64,000 nucleotides of DNA from JBDHAC01 sp039588215 (GTDB taxonomy: Bacteria > Gemmatimonadota > Gemmatimonadetes > Palauibacterales > Palauibacteraceae): NCBI GenBank assembly GCA_039588215.1, contig JBDHAD010000010.1:44534-108533 (forward strand). The letters run 5' to 3'. Of this stretch, positions 1-7,882 are shown in pieces; positions within the stretch are counted from its first letter, which is position 1; each line of letters starts with the position of its first letter. A program made the translations under genes and the position numbers. A model generated the notes under the pieces. That model saw only the letters and a program-made list of their open reading frames with translations. It did no database searches and was not told the DNA's origin.

Positions 1-1841
1 TCGGATTCGCCCGGCGGCAGGAACAGCAAATCGCCGTTCCCCAGCAGGCTTTCTGCGCCGTTCTGGTCGAGGATGGTGCGGCTGTCTGTCTTCGACGCCA
101 CCCTGAACGCGATTCGGCTCGGGAAGTTCGCCTTGATCAAGCCGGTGAGGACGTTGACCGAGGGGCGCTGCGTGGCGACCACGAGGTGAACCCCTACCGC
201 CCGTGCCTTCTGCGCCAGCATGGCGAGCGGAGTCTCGACCTCGGCCTGCACCGTCATGATCAAGTCGGCGAGCTCGTCGATGAGGAGCACGATGTACGGC
301 AGCTCGCCATCCTCGTACGGCCGGTCCTCCTCCTCATCCCAAGCGCTTCCGCCCGGGCGGCGCACATCGCGCCCGTCGCTTATCCGCCGGTTGAACTCGG
401 CTACGTTCCGGCACGCGTTGGCCGACAACAGGTTGAAGCGCCGCTTCATCTCGTACACCGCCCACTTGAGCACCGAAGCCGCGTCGTCGTTGTCGGTGAT
501 CACCGGGTGTCGAAGATGCGGGAGTTCTCCGTATACGCTCAGCTCCACCATCTTCGGGTCGATCATGAGCAGCCGCAGCTCGCGCGGGGTGTAGCGGTAG
601 ACCAGGCTGGTGATGATGGAGTTCATGCAGATCGACTTGCCTGTACCCGTGGCCCCCGCGATCAGGAGATGAGGCATGCGAGTCAGGTCGGCGCACGTGG
701 GGCGGCCCGACAGGTCCCGACCGAGGGCCAGCGGCAGCGTGGCGCGCGATCTCCGATACGCCGGCGACTCCAACACCTCGCGCAGGAAAACGATCTCGGG
801 CTCCGGGTTCGGCACCTCAACGCCCACGGCCCCCTTGCCGGGGATAGGGGCCACGATGCGGATCGACGGAGCGCGAAGCGCGAGGGCCAGGTCATCGGCG
901 CGCGCCGCGATCTGGCCGACCTTCACCCCGGGCGCGGGTACGACCTCGAACTGCGTGACGACCGGCCCTGTCGTCCAGCCGCCGATCTCGCCGTCGATGC
1001 GGAAGGTGGCCAGTTTCTCGACGACCACCCGGCCCAAGGCGCTGAGCTCGCGCGATTCCAGCCCGCTCCCCTGCCGGACGGGCTCGGTCAACAGGTCGAT
1101 CGGTGGTAATGCCGTCAGATCCAGGTCGCCCGGGTCGGCGAGGGTCCCCTCCTCTCCTCCAGGTGGCGCACTCCCGCCGTTCCTCCGGGTCAGGTCAGGG
1201 AGCTCCTCGAGCTCTTCCTCCTGCGGCGCCTCCTGCTCGACCCCCTCCCATGGGCTCACGGTCGCTTCCCGCTCCGGTTCCCGGTACAGATCCATGACCG
1301 CTCGCCCCAGGGAGCGCGCTACGCCGGTACCGAGCGCGAGACCGCGCTTGGCCCAGCGACCGCTACCGCTCGCCACCTGGAGTGGAGACAGGCCCAGCGT
1401 AAGGACCACGAGGACCAGCAGCAGGGCAGCCAGAATGAGCAGCGCCCCGACCGATCCGAATCCGGTCCCGAGCACGGCTCCGAGGGTCCGACCGACCCAG
1501 CCCGTGGACTCTCCAGCCGGAGTCTCCCCGGCGGTCAGCAGCCAGGTCGCGCTGGGGATGAGAACCAGGATTCCGACGGACAGGAGGGTCCAGCGGAGGA
1601 CACGCCCTCGATCGAACAATCCGAGGAAGCCGACCCCCCATGCGATCATTGGGATCGCGACGAGGGCGGCCGCGGCGCCGAATGCGGCGCGTCCCCAACG
1701 GTGTATGAGTGCCCCCGCCGGTCCGATGAGGTTCCTCTCATCGCCGGTGAGAAGGGGAGACAGGATCGCCAGACCGGCTAGGAGGCCAAGCGCAATGAGC
1801 CCCACGCCCAGCGCTTCGTGCCGCTGCTGTTCACCGAGCAT
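1..1841 (-). CDS. ftsK: DNA translocase FtsK/SpoIIIE (C-terminal part beyond window)
   Basis: Septal DNA pump that moves chromosome termini during division. From the ATG at 1841 the frame stays open to the window edge (about 613 codons), so the end of the motor and any gamma domain are missing. The N-terminus has four hydrophobic segments (roughly residues 10-32, 54-80, 85-105, 125-155), followed by an acidic linker and the RecA-like motor. Walker A GATGTGKS lies near residue 392, the conserved LLMIDPKMVEL near 424, and the frame exits at a GDLLFLPPG motif. It is the last visible gene of the operon, 21 bp after comB. The membrane part is short, as in many non-enterobacterial FtsK proteins. 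Confidence 0.95.
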   Translation of the reverse strand, partial: MLGEQQRHEALGVGLIALGLLAGLAILSPLLTGDERNLIGPAGALIHRWGRAAFGAAAALVAIPMIAWGVGFLGLFDRGRVLRWTLLSVGILVLIPSATWLLTAGETPAGESTGWVGRTLGAVLGTGFGSVGALLILAALLLVLVVLTLGLSPLQVASGSGRWAKRGLALGTGVARSLGRAVMDLYREPEREATVSPWEGVEQEAPQEEELEELPDLTRRNGGSAPPGGEEGTLADPGDLDLTALPPIDLLTEPVRQGSGLESRELSALGRVVVEKLATFRIDGEIGGWTTGPVVTQFEVVPAPGVKVGQIAARADDLALALRAPSIRIVAPIPGKGAVGVEVPNPEPEIVFLREVLESPAYRRSRATLPLALGRDLSGRPTCADLTRMPHLLIAGATGTGKSICMNSIITSLVYRYTPRELRLLMIDPKMVELSVYGELPHLRHPVITDNDDAASVLKWAVYEMKRRFNLLSANACRNVAEFNRRISDGRDVRRPGGSAWDEEEDRPYEDGELPYIVLLIDELADLIMTVQAEVETPLAMLAQKARAVGVHLVVATQRPSVNVLTGLIKANFPSRIAFRVASKTDSRTILDQNGAESLLGNGDLLFLPPGES

Positions 1842-1862
1842 CGCGATCACCCGCCCTTCCGC

Positions 1863-2642
1863 TCATCCACCCTTCCCCACGTCTGCCCGCCTGAACGCGT
1901 CGCCACACCAGATGGGTACGATCCGGCTGGCATCCAGCTCGGCACAATCTTCGAGATCTTCCCCCAAACCGAGGGCGCCGAGCGCACGGCCCGCAGACGT
2001 GTCCGCCAGACGCGCCGCCGTGGGAGGTCCCAGACCTCGTGCCAGCTCGCACGCGGCGCGTGCCGCGTCGCTCAGCCTGACCGCCCCCCCAGCGGCCAGC
2101 ACACGCCCTACAAGATGGCCCGCGCACCATGCGTCGTCCATGCTGACCCGCCCGAGACGACCGGCACAGACGAGTAAGACGCCGCGGCTCGCCGCGCGAG
2201 TCTTCAGGTCTTCGATCAGCGAACCGGAGATGGCTCCCGCGTTCTTGAAGCATGCGAGCCGGAGCCGACGTCCGGCCATTGCCAGCCGCATCGCGGGCGT
2301 GCCGTTCGTCGTTCGATAGATGAGCGTCTTTCCGACCACGCCCGGGGTCGTGTACTCGCGCGGCGAGTTCCCAAGGTCGTAGCCTTCGATCTTCACTCCT
2401 CGGCGCTCTCCGCACAGGAGCGCCGTGTCCGCCGGGAGCGTCTCGTAGAACCGTTGAGCTTCTTCATCGGTCGCGGCTGGAATCACGCGCTCGGCGCCCG
2501 AATCGAGGGCGGTGAGGATACTGGTCGTGGCTCGGATTACATCGAGGACGGCGACCGACCATTCCCGGATGTCGAGGCGCTCGAGCTCCGCGGGCACCCA
2601 AACCACATCGACGATCGGTGGGGCGTCCGTCGCGGCCGTCAC
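1863..2642 (-). CDS. comB: ComB family 2-phosphosulfolactate phosphatase
   Basis: 259 residues, the usual size of the ComB family, whose characterised members remove phosphate from 2-phosphosulfolactate with Mg2+. Family signatures are visible as DVIRATTSI near residues 34-42, NSPREY in the middle and CAGRLGRVSMDDAWCAG in the C-terminal half. I chose the GTG at 2642 because it overlaps the accC stop as GTGA, which implies translational coupling. An open upstream extension in the same frame lies inside accC and is not credible. No comA, comC or other coenzyme M gene is nearby, so the substrate here is uncertain; the family assignment is firmer than the reaction. Confidence 0.85.
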   Translation of the reverse strand: MTAATDAPPIVDVVWVPAELERLDIREWSVAVLDVIRATTSILTALDSGAERVIPAATDEEAQRFYETLPADTALLCGERRGVKIEGYDLGNSPREYTTPGVVGKTLIYRTTNGTPAMRLAMAGRRLRLACFKNAGAISGSLIEDLKTRAASRGVLLVCAGRLGRVSMDDAWCAGHLVGRVLAAGGAVRLSDAARAACELARGLGPPTAARLADTSAGRALGALGLGEDLEDCAELDASRIVPIWCGDAFRRADVGKGG

Positions 2643-3982
2643 GCGTCGCCTATGAACCGCTCCACGAAGTGTGTGTCGATGTCGCCCGCCACGAAATCCG
2701 GGTGATTCAACACCTTGCGAAGGAACGGAATGGTGGTGTGGACGCCCTCCAGGATGAACTCCTCCAGAGCGTGGTACGCCCGTATTCGAGCCTCCTCGCG
2801 AGTCTTCCCGTGGACGATCAGCTTGGCGAGCAACGAGTCGTAGTGGGTGGGGACCACGTACCCATCGTACACGTGCGTGTCCACCCGAACACCGGGCCCA
2901 CCCGGCGCATGAAACGTGGTGATCGTGCCGGGGGAGGGCCTGAAGTTGTGCTCCGGATCCTCGGCGTTGATGCGGCATTCCAGAGCGTGCCCGCGGAATG
3001 ATGGCGCGGCGCGCAGCTCGAGCCTCTCACCGGCGGCCACCCTGATCTGAGACTTGATGAGATCGATCGCGGTAACCAGCTCTGTGACCGGGTGCTCGAC
3101 TTGAATGCGGGTGTTGACCTCCATGAAATAGAACTCGCCGTCCGATTCGAGCAGGAACTCGACGGTGCCCGCCCCGTGATACCCGAAGGCCTGCCCCCCC
3201 CGCACGGCGGCATCGCCCATTCGTTCACGGAGGTCCGGGGTGACGGCGGGGCTCGGCGCCTCCTCGATGAGCTTCTGGTGACGGCGCTGCACGGAGCAGT
3301 CGCGCTCGCCGAGGTGGACGAGGTTGCCGTGGCGATCACCGAGCAACTGAATCTCCACGTGCCGGGGCCGCTCCAAGAACCTCTCCAGGTACACGGCGGC
3401 ATTGTTGAAGGCGGCCTCGGCCTCGTTCCGGGCCATCCGAAATGCCTTCACGAAGGCTTCCGGCTCCCGGGCGATCCGCATCCCCTTGCCACCGCCACCC
3501 GCGGTGGCCTTGACCATCACGGGAAACCCGATGCGCTCGGCCTCGGCGAGCGCATCGTTTTCATCGTCTATCGCGCCCTCGGAGCCGGGCACGACTGGAA
3601 CACCGGCTTGGATCATGGTGCGTCGCGCTTCGGCCTTGTCGCCCATGCGCCGAATCTGTTCTGCCGTTGGGCCGATGAACACGAGGCCGCTTCTCTCGCA
3701 GATCTCGGCGAACTCGGGGTTCTCCGCCAGGAACCCGTAGCCCGGGTGTATCGCGTCGGCCCCCGTGATCTCCGCGGCAGCCAGGATGCGCGGGATGTTC
3801 AGGTAGCTATCGCGGCTCGGGGCTGCGCCGATGCAGATGTCTTCATCGGAGAAGCGAACGTGCAGGGAATCGCGGTCGGCGTCGGAGTACACGGCCACCG
3901 TGCGGATATCCAGCTCGCGACAAGCTCGGATGATCCGAAGGGCGATCTCCCCCCGGTTCGCGATCAGGATCTTGCGGAACAA
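2639..3982 (-). CDS. accC: Acetyl-CoA carboxylase, biotin carboxylase subunit
   Basis: ATP-dependent carboxylation of the biotin on AccB, the first half-reaction of malonyl-CoA synthesis in fatty acid biosynthesis. It begins with the canonical FRKILIANRGEIALRI, carries the ATP-grasp glycine loop GGGGKGM and EVNTRIQVEHPVTE, and ends at 447 residues against 449 in Escherichia coli. The likely start is the TTG at 3982, 16 bp after the accB stop and behind a G-rich ribosome site. A longer frame to 4084 would add about 34 residues unlike the family. The stop overlaps comB. Confidence 0.95.
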   Translation of the reverse strand: MFRKILIANRGEIALRIIRACRELDIRTVAVYSDADRDSLHVRFSDEDICIGAAPSRDSYLNIPRILAAAEITGADAIHPGYGFLAENPEFAEICERSGLVFIGPTAEQIRRMGDKAEARRTMIQAGVPVVPGSEGAIDDENDALAEAERIGFPVMVKATAGGGGKGMRIAREPEAFVKAFRMARNEAEAAFNNAAVYLERFLERPRHVEIQLLGDRHGNLVHLGERDCSVQRRHQKLIEEAPSPAVTPDLRERMGDAAVRGGQAFGYHGAGTVEFLLESDGEFYFMEVNTRIQVEHPVTELVTAIDLIKSQIRVAAGERLELRAAPSFRGHALECRINAEDPEHNFRPSPGTITTFHAPGGPGVRVDTHVYDGYVVPTHYDSLLAKLIVHGKTREEARIRAYHALEEFILEGVHTTIPFLRKVLNHPDFVAGDIDTHFVERFIGDA

Positions 3983-3998
3983 GACGCCCCCGGCCGGG

Positions 3999-4493
3999 TC
4001 AGGCCGCCACGTCGGGCTCCACCCGGAACAGCAGCTGGCCGTATTCGACGGGCTCCGCGTCCTCCACCACGATTTCGCGCACAACGCCGGTCACTTCGGC
4101 CTCGAGCTCATTCATGAGCTTCATGGCTTCGAGGATGCAAAGCGTCTGGCCCTCCTCCACGCGATCACCGACTTCGACGTAGGCTGGTGCGTCCGGGGAG
4201 GGGGCGCGATAGAAGGTGCCCACCATGGGAGACAGGATGTCGTGGATGGTTGAGTCACCCGCGGGCGCCTGGGCCGTGATGCCGGCGTGGGCCTCGGCCC
4301 CTGTTTCACCCGCGGGCCCAGGCGCAGGATGAGCCGGTGCAACCGGCGGAGCTGGAGCCATGACGGGACCCGCTCCCACGAGCGGCGATTTCCGAATTCG
4401 AATGCGGGTGGCGAACCGCTCCACCTCCAGCGAGTCGATCCCCGACTCCTCCACGAGGCGGATCAGCTTTCTCAACAACTCCATGTCTATCAT
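3999..4493 (-). CDS. accB: Biotin carboxyl carrier protein of acetyl-CoA carboxylase
   Basis: Carries biotin between AccC and the carboxyltransferase. 164 residues: a short helical N-terminal part (MELLRKLIRLVEESG), a Pro/Ala-rich hinge around residues 55-95 and the lipoyl-like biotin domain with the acceptor lysine in LEAMKLMNE. The ATG at 4493 forms an ATGA overlap with the efp stop; a second ATG three codons later is possible. accA and accD are not in the window. Confidence 0.95.
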   Translation of the reverse strand: MIDMELLRKLIRLVEESGIDSLEVERFATRIRIRKSPLVGAGPVMAPAPPVAPAHPAPGPAGETGAEAHAGITAQAPAGDSTIHDILSPMVGTFYRAPSPDAPAYVEVGDRVEEGQTLCILEAMKLMNELEAEVTGVVREIVVEDAEPVEYGQLLFRVEPDVAA

Positions 4494-5056
4494 GACGAGA
4501 CCCGCGTGATGTACTTGTCCTCTGTCCGATCCACTCGAATCACCTCGCCCGTCTCTACGAACAGCGGCACCTGGACCACGGCGCCCGTCACGAGCTTCGC
4601 AGGCTTGGTCCCTCCCTGCGCTGTATCGCCGCGCACACCCGGCTCGGTCTCGGTCACCGCGAGCTCGACGAACTGCGGCAACTCTACCGCGAGGACCCGG
4701 CCGTCTCGTGTGAGGCCCTGGCACTCCATGTTCTCCTGCAGATACTGGAGCTGGCCCTCGCCAATGGCGTCGGGCGAGAGCGGGATCATCTCGTACGTCT
4801 CGAGTTCCATGAAGTAGTACAACCCGCCATCCTGATAGCTGTACTGGATCGGTCGTCGCTCGAGCCGGACCTCGGTCACCTTTTCGCCCGCTCGAAACGT
4901 CTTGTCGACCACGGAGCCTTTCATCACGTCCTTGAGCTTCGTGCGTACGAAGGCCCCTCCCTTACCGGGCTTCACGTGCTGGAAATAGGTGATCGAGAAA
5001 AGCGTGCCCTCCAGCTCGATCACCATCCCGTTACGAAAATCGGATGTATCCGCCAT
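4490..5056 (-). CDS. efp: Translation elongation factor P
   Basis: Relieves ribosome stalling at polyproline. 188 residues, matching the family, starting at MADTSDFRNG (ATG 5056). An upstream in-frame ATG at 5113 would add 19 residues not found in the family. Domain I has the tip loop KPGKGG, so the residue that becomes modified in EpmA-type systems is a lysine (about Lys32). No modification enzyme gene is seen here. The gene sits between pepP (58 bp gap) and accB (4 bp overlap), a neighbourhood common in many phyla. Confidence 0.96.
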   Translation of the reverse strand: MADTSDFRNGMVIELEGTLFSITYFQHVKPGKGGAFVRTKLKDVMKGSVVDKTFRAGEKVTEVRLERRPIQYSYQDGGLYYFMELETYEMIPLSPDAIGEGQLQYLQENMECQGLTRDGRVLAVELPQFVELAVTETEPGVRGDTAQGGTKPAKLVTGAVVQVPLFVETGEVIRVDRTEDKYITRVSS

Positions 5057-5114
5057 GCACCAGATCCCGTTCCGCCCAACCGGGCGATGCCGTATGTGTC
5101 CCTTCCTCAGCAAG

Positions 5115-6218
5115 TTACAGCTCGAGCAGGCGCCTCGTGAAGCCGGTGATCAACTCCGGGCCAGCTTCCCGTACCCACACGTCGTCCTCGATCCGAACGC
5201 CACCTCGGTCCGGAAGATACACGCCGGGTTCGACCGTTACCACATGACCCGGCGCGAGTACATCGGACGAGCGACGAGCCAGCCTCGGGTCCTCATGGAC
5301 TTCGAGCCCGATCCCGTGGCCGGTGCTGTGGCCAAAGAACGTGTCCCAGTCGTACATGGCGAGGCGCTCGCGCGCCGCCCGGTCGACGTCTGCCGCGGGG
5401 GAATCGGCGCGAGCCGCCTCGATCGCGGCCTCCTGCGCCTCCCTCACCGCTGCGTGGAGGTCTCGCTGCCAGGCGCTGGCCTCGCCCACGACAACCGTGC
5501 GTGTGATGTCACAGCAGTACCCACCGACCGAGGCCCCGAAGTCCAGCATGAGTAGGTCGCCCTCATCGATGTATCGGTCGCTCGGCTGTGCGTGCGGGAG
5601 TGACGTACGCGAACCGCTTGCGACGATCACCTCGAACGGGAGCGCGTCCGAGCCTCCCTTCCGCAATTCGAACTCGAGGCGCGCGGCGGCGGCGCGCTCC
5701 GTCAACTCAGGCTCGCCGCGCAGCGCCTCCAGCGTGCGAGAGAGGGCGCCCTCCGCAACTGTCACCGCCTCGCGAATCAGATCGACCTCCCCCTCATCCT
5801 TGACCGCACGGAGTGGCATGACCGCGGCGGGGACCTCGATCCAAGCTTTGTCATCCGCGATCTCGTTCAGCCGACCGCGTTCGAGGACGCTGACGTACTC
5901 GGGCTCGAACCCTAGGCGAAGACTCGCCATCGTGCGAGACAGGTATGCCCCCAGGGAGGTCGCGAGTCCGTCCGAAGCCAAGTGGACTTCGACCTCTGAT
6001 GTCACCTCCGATGTCGCCTGCTCCTCGTACCGGAAATCCGTGAACAGCGCCGGGTCCTCTCCCGTTCGGAAGAGCAGCCAACCGCTGGAGCCCGCAAAAC
6101 CGGTCAGATACCGGACGTTCGGAGGGTGGGTGACCAGGAGCGCTTCGAGGCGATCCTCGCCGAGTCGTTTCGACAATCGCCGCCATCGCTCGGCAAGGGG
6201 CATATGGGGAATGGCCAT
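5115..6218 (-). CDS. pepP: Xaa-Pro aminopeptidase, M24 family
   Basis: Metallopeptidase that releases an N-terminal residue before proline. 367 residues: an N-terminal creatinase-like domain with NVRYLTGFAGSSGWLLF, then the pita-bread catalytic domain with the metal ligands in LMLDFGASVGGYCCDITRT, GHSTGHGIGLEVHE, VTVEPGVY and GVRIEDD. The ATG at 6218 is preceded by GAGGT at good spacing. It lies 6 bp after aroQ. PepQ-type prolidase activity cannot be excluded from sequence, but the catalytic set is complete. Confidence 0.9.
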   Translation of the reverse strand: MAIPHMPLAERWRRLSKRLGEDRLEALLVTHPPNVRYLTGFAGSSGWLLFRTGEDPALFTDFRYEEQATSEVTSEVEVHLASDGLATSLGAYLSRTMASLRLGFEPEYVSVLERGRLNEIADDKAWIEVPAAVMPLRAVKDEGEVDLIREAVTVAEGALSRTLEALRGEPELTERAAAARLEFELRKGGSDALPFEVIVASGSRTSLPHAQPSDRYIDEGDLLMLDFGASVGGYCCDITRTVVVGEASAWQRDLHAAVREAQEAAIEAARADSPAADVDRAARERLAMYDWDTFFGHSTGHGIGLEVHEDPRLARRSSDVLAPGHVVTVEPGVYLPDRGGVRIEDDVWVREAGPELITGFTRRLLEL

Positions 6219-6224
6219 CCGACC

Positions 6225-6662
6225 TCAGCGCTGGCTCAGGTATTCCGCGAGCGCGTCGAGCGCCAGCAGGTAGCTGTTCTCGTGAAAGCCCGCGATGACG
6301 CCAACCGCGTGCCCGGCCAGCACGGACCGGTGTCGGAAGGGCTCACGCGCGAAGACGTTTGAAAGGTGAAGCTCCACGAAGGGGCGGGCGCTGGACACGA
6401 GCGCGTCTCGGAGGGCCTCGCTCGAATGCGTCAGGATCGCGGCGTTGACGAGCCAGCCATCCACTCGAGGCGCGTGCTCCTGCAGCCAAGCGATGATCGC
6501 ACCTTCATCGTCCGATTGCATGAACTCGAGTCGTATGGAGCGTCGCTCGGCCTTGGCGCGGAGCATGGCTTCGATCTCGGCCAGGGTCGTGTGACCGTAT
6601 TGCTCGGGCTCCCGCTCACCCAGGAGGTTCAGCTTGGGGCCGTTTACGACACCGATCCGCAC
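6225..6662 (-). CDS. aroQ: 3-dehydroquinate dehydratase, type II
   Basis: Shikimate pathway enzyme converting 3-dehydroquinate to 3-dehydroshikimate. 145 residues, typical of the dodecameric type II enzyme. The N-terminus has NGPKLNLLGEREPEQYG including the catalytic tyrosine, the middle has NAAILTHSSEALRDA, and the active-site histidine is in EPFRHRSVLAG. It is 9 bp after the TPR gene and 6 bp before pepP, so co-transcription is likely. No other shikimate gene is in the window. Confidence 0.95.
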   Translation of the reverse strand: MRIGVVNGPKLNLLGEREPEQYGHTTLAEIEAMLRAKAERRSIRLEFMQSDDEGAIIAWLQEHAPRVDGWLVNAAILTHSSEALRDALVSSARPFVELHLSNVFAREPFRHRSVLAGHAVGVIAGFHENSYLLALDALAEYLSQR

Positions 6663-6671
6663 GTATGACGC

Positions 6672-7649
6672 CTATTCGCCGCCGGTCGTCGCCGCCTCGA
6701 TCAGCCAGCGCCTGAGTCGACTCAGCGCTCCGGACTCCAGATTCGTGCTCACGTGTGCGCGCCCCTCCAGAATCGCCGTCAGTTGCTCCCGGATCGTGTG
6801 CTTGAGGGGCTCATCGTCCTGCGCGGGTGGCGCGGCCAGGTGCGGACGCGGGAGCTCCTGCGCGCGCGCTGGGGCGGGGACGGGTGGAGCGTGGGTTGCA
6901 GGGCGCCGAGGCCCTTCCCGGCTCAACAGGCGCGCCTCGTCGAGGCTCGCGGCAAGCCGGGCATTGTACGGATCCCGCGCCAACAGCTTCTCGTAGACGG
7001 AGATCGCCTCCTCGTACAGGCTCTGACGGAGATAGAGCTCCGCCAGGGTCGCGGTAGCGACTTCCTGTGGTTTATCGAGCTTCGACTGCCTGCGCGCGCT
7101 CTCTTCGACTTCCGCAGCGTCGGTCGGTGAGGTCGACGCCGGCGGTTCGGATGCGGGCCGCCAGTGAGCTTCGCCGTTCAGCGCCGGGTCTCGTCTCTTC
7201 TGCCATTCCGCCTCCAGCTGCGCCAGCCAACTGGTGGGCTCCACGCGAGCGTCGGTTACGCCGCGCTCGCCAGCAGACGAGGGGACCACTCGCGGGGGTG
7301 CGGGCGGGTCCGCCGGCAAGGACGTGCCGCCTACGTCGGGATCGAGGGCCTCGAGCTCCTGGAGCGCCACGAGGTTCTCGTCGTCAATATCCAGTACCCG
7401 CCGGAAGGCGGCCGTGGCTTCCGGTCCGCGCCCCAGATCACGGAGGATCCGACCATGGATCAGGTGCGCGTTCAGGTAGTGCGGGTGGTGCGCCAGACCT
7501 TCCTCCACGACCTGTAGACCCTTCTCGGGGAGACCGCTCTTTCGATACAGATCGGCCAGTCGCGCGAACGTGTGGCCCCGCGGGTTACCGGCTCGCAGTT
7601 CTTCCAGGCGCCGGATCTCTTGTCCGAGGTCAGTATCTGGGAGATTCAT
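6672..7649 (-). CDS. TPR protein, first gene of the aroQ-ftsK operon
   Basis: 325 residues with no signal peptide, so probably cytoplasmic. TPR-like helices fill residues about 20-95 (LADLYRKSGLPEKGLQVVEEGL, GRILRDLGRGPEATAAFRRVL); a Pro/Ala-rich low-complexity linker follows, then another TPR block near residues 200-245 (LAELYLRQSLYEEAISVYEKLL). A second proline-rich linker leads to a short C-terminal helix. I start at the ATG at 7649, because an in-frame upstream ATG at 7706 lies inside the likely -10 element. Function unknown; its build resembles the two larger TPR proteins at 11507-16387. Confidence 0.8.
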   Translation of the reverse strand: MNLPDTDLGQEIRRLEELRAGNPRGHTFARLADLYRKSGLPEKGLQVVEEGLAHHPHYLNAHLIHGRILRDLGRGPEATAAFRRVLDIDDENLVALQELEALDPDVGGTSLPADPPAPPRVVPSSAGERGVTDARVEPTSWLAQLEAEWQKRRDPALNGEAHWRPASEPPASTSPTDAAEVEESARRQSKLDKPQEVATATLAELYLRQSLYEEAISVYEKLLARDPYNARLAASLDEARLLSREGPRRPATHAPPVPAPARAQELPRPHLAAPPAQDDEPLKHTIREQLTAILEGRAHVSTNLESGALSRLRRWLIEAATTGGE

Positions 7650-7701
7650 CAAGGGCGGGCGCTTTCCTTCCTCGGGCTGGCGGACATCTCGCTGCCTGCG
7701 G

Positions 7702-7731
7702 AACATACCGGGGCCTTTTTTTTACTGTCAA
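7702..7731 (-). promoter_or_regulatory. Sigma70-like promoter for the TPR-aroQ-pepP-efp-accBC operon
   Basis: On the - strand a perfect TTGACA (7731-7726) is followed after 18 bp by TATGTT (7707-7702), with an A-tract in the spacer. Transcription would begin near 7695, giving a leader of about 45 nt before the ATG at 7649. This supports the shorter start of the TPR gene. Confidence 0.6.
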
Positions 7732-7758
7732 CGCAGTGCGCAACGGACCCGGCCAAGT

Positions 7759-7787
7759 TTGCTCGGGTTTCCCGTCGGGCATACGTT
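7759..7787 (+). promoter_or_regulatory. Possible promoter for the PpiD-like gene
   Basis: TTGCTC (7759-7764), a 17 bp spacer and TACGTT (7782-7787) precede the + strand gene at 7883. Each hexamer matches consensus at only three positions, so this is a weak prediction. Confidence 0.25.
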
Positions 7788-7813
7788 CATTTCCGTCGGG
7801 AAGCTCTTGTGCC

Positions 7814-7832
7814 ACGGCCGGTTTCCGGCCGT
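7814..7832. other. Perfect GC-rich hairpin in the leader of the PpiD-like gene
   Basis: ACGGCCGG, a TTT loop and CCGGCCGT form an 8 bp perfect stem 50 bp upstream of the start at 7883. On the + strand it is followed by TTGGTATTT, not a clean T run. It could be an operator, a leader structure or a weak terminator. Confidence 0.45.
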
Positions 7833-7882
7833 TTGGTATTTCTGGGACTGACAATTAACGAAGCGGGTGCGGGACGTCTGCA

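Noticed and set aside
676..2319. 547-residue open frame on the + strand
   Set aside because: Arg/Ser/Pro-rich translation typical of the reverse of GC-rich coding DNA; the - strand there encodes clear FtsK and ComB motifs.
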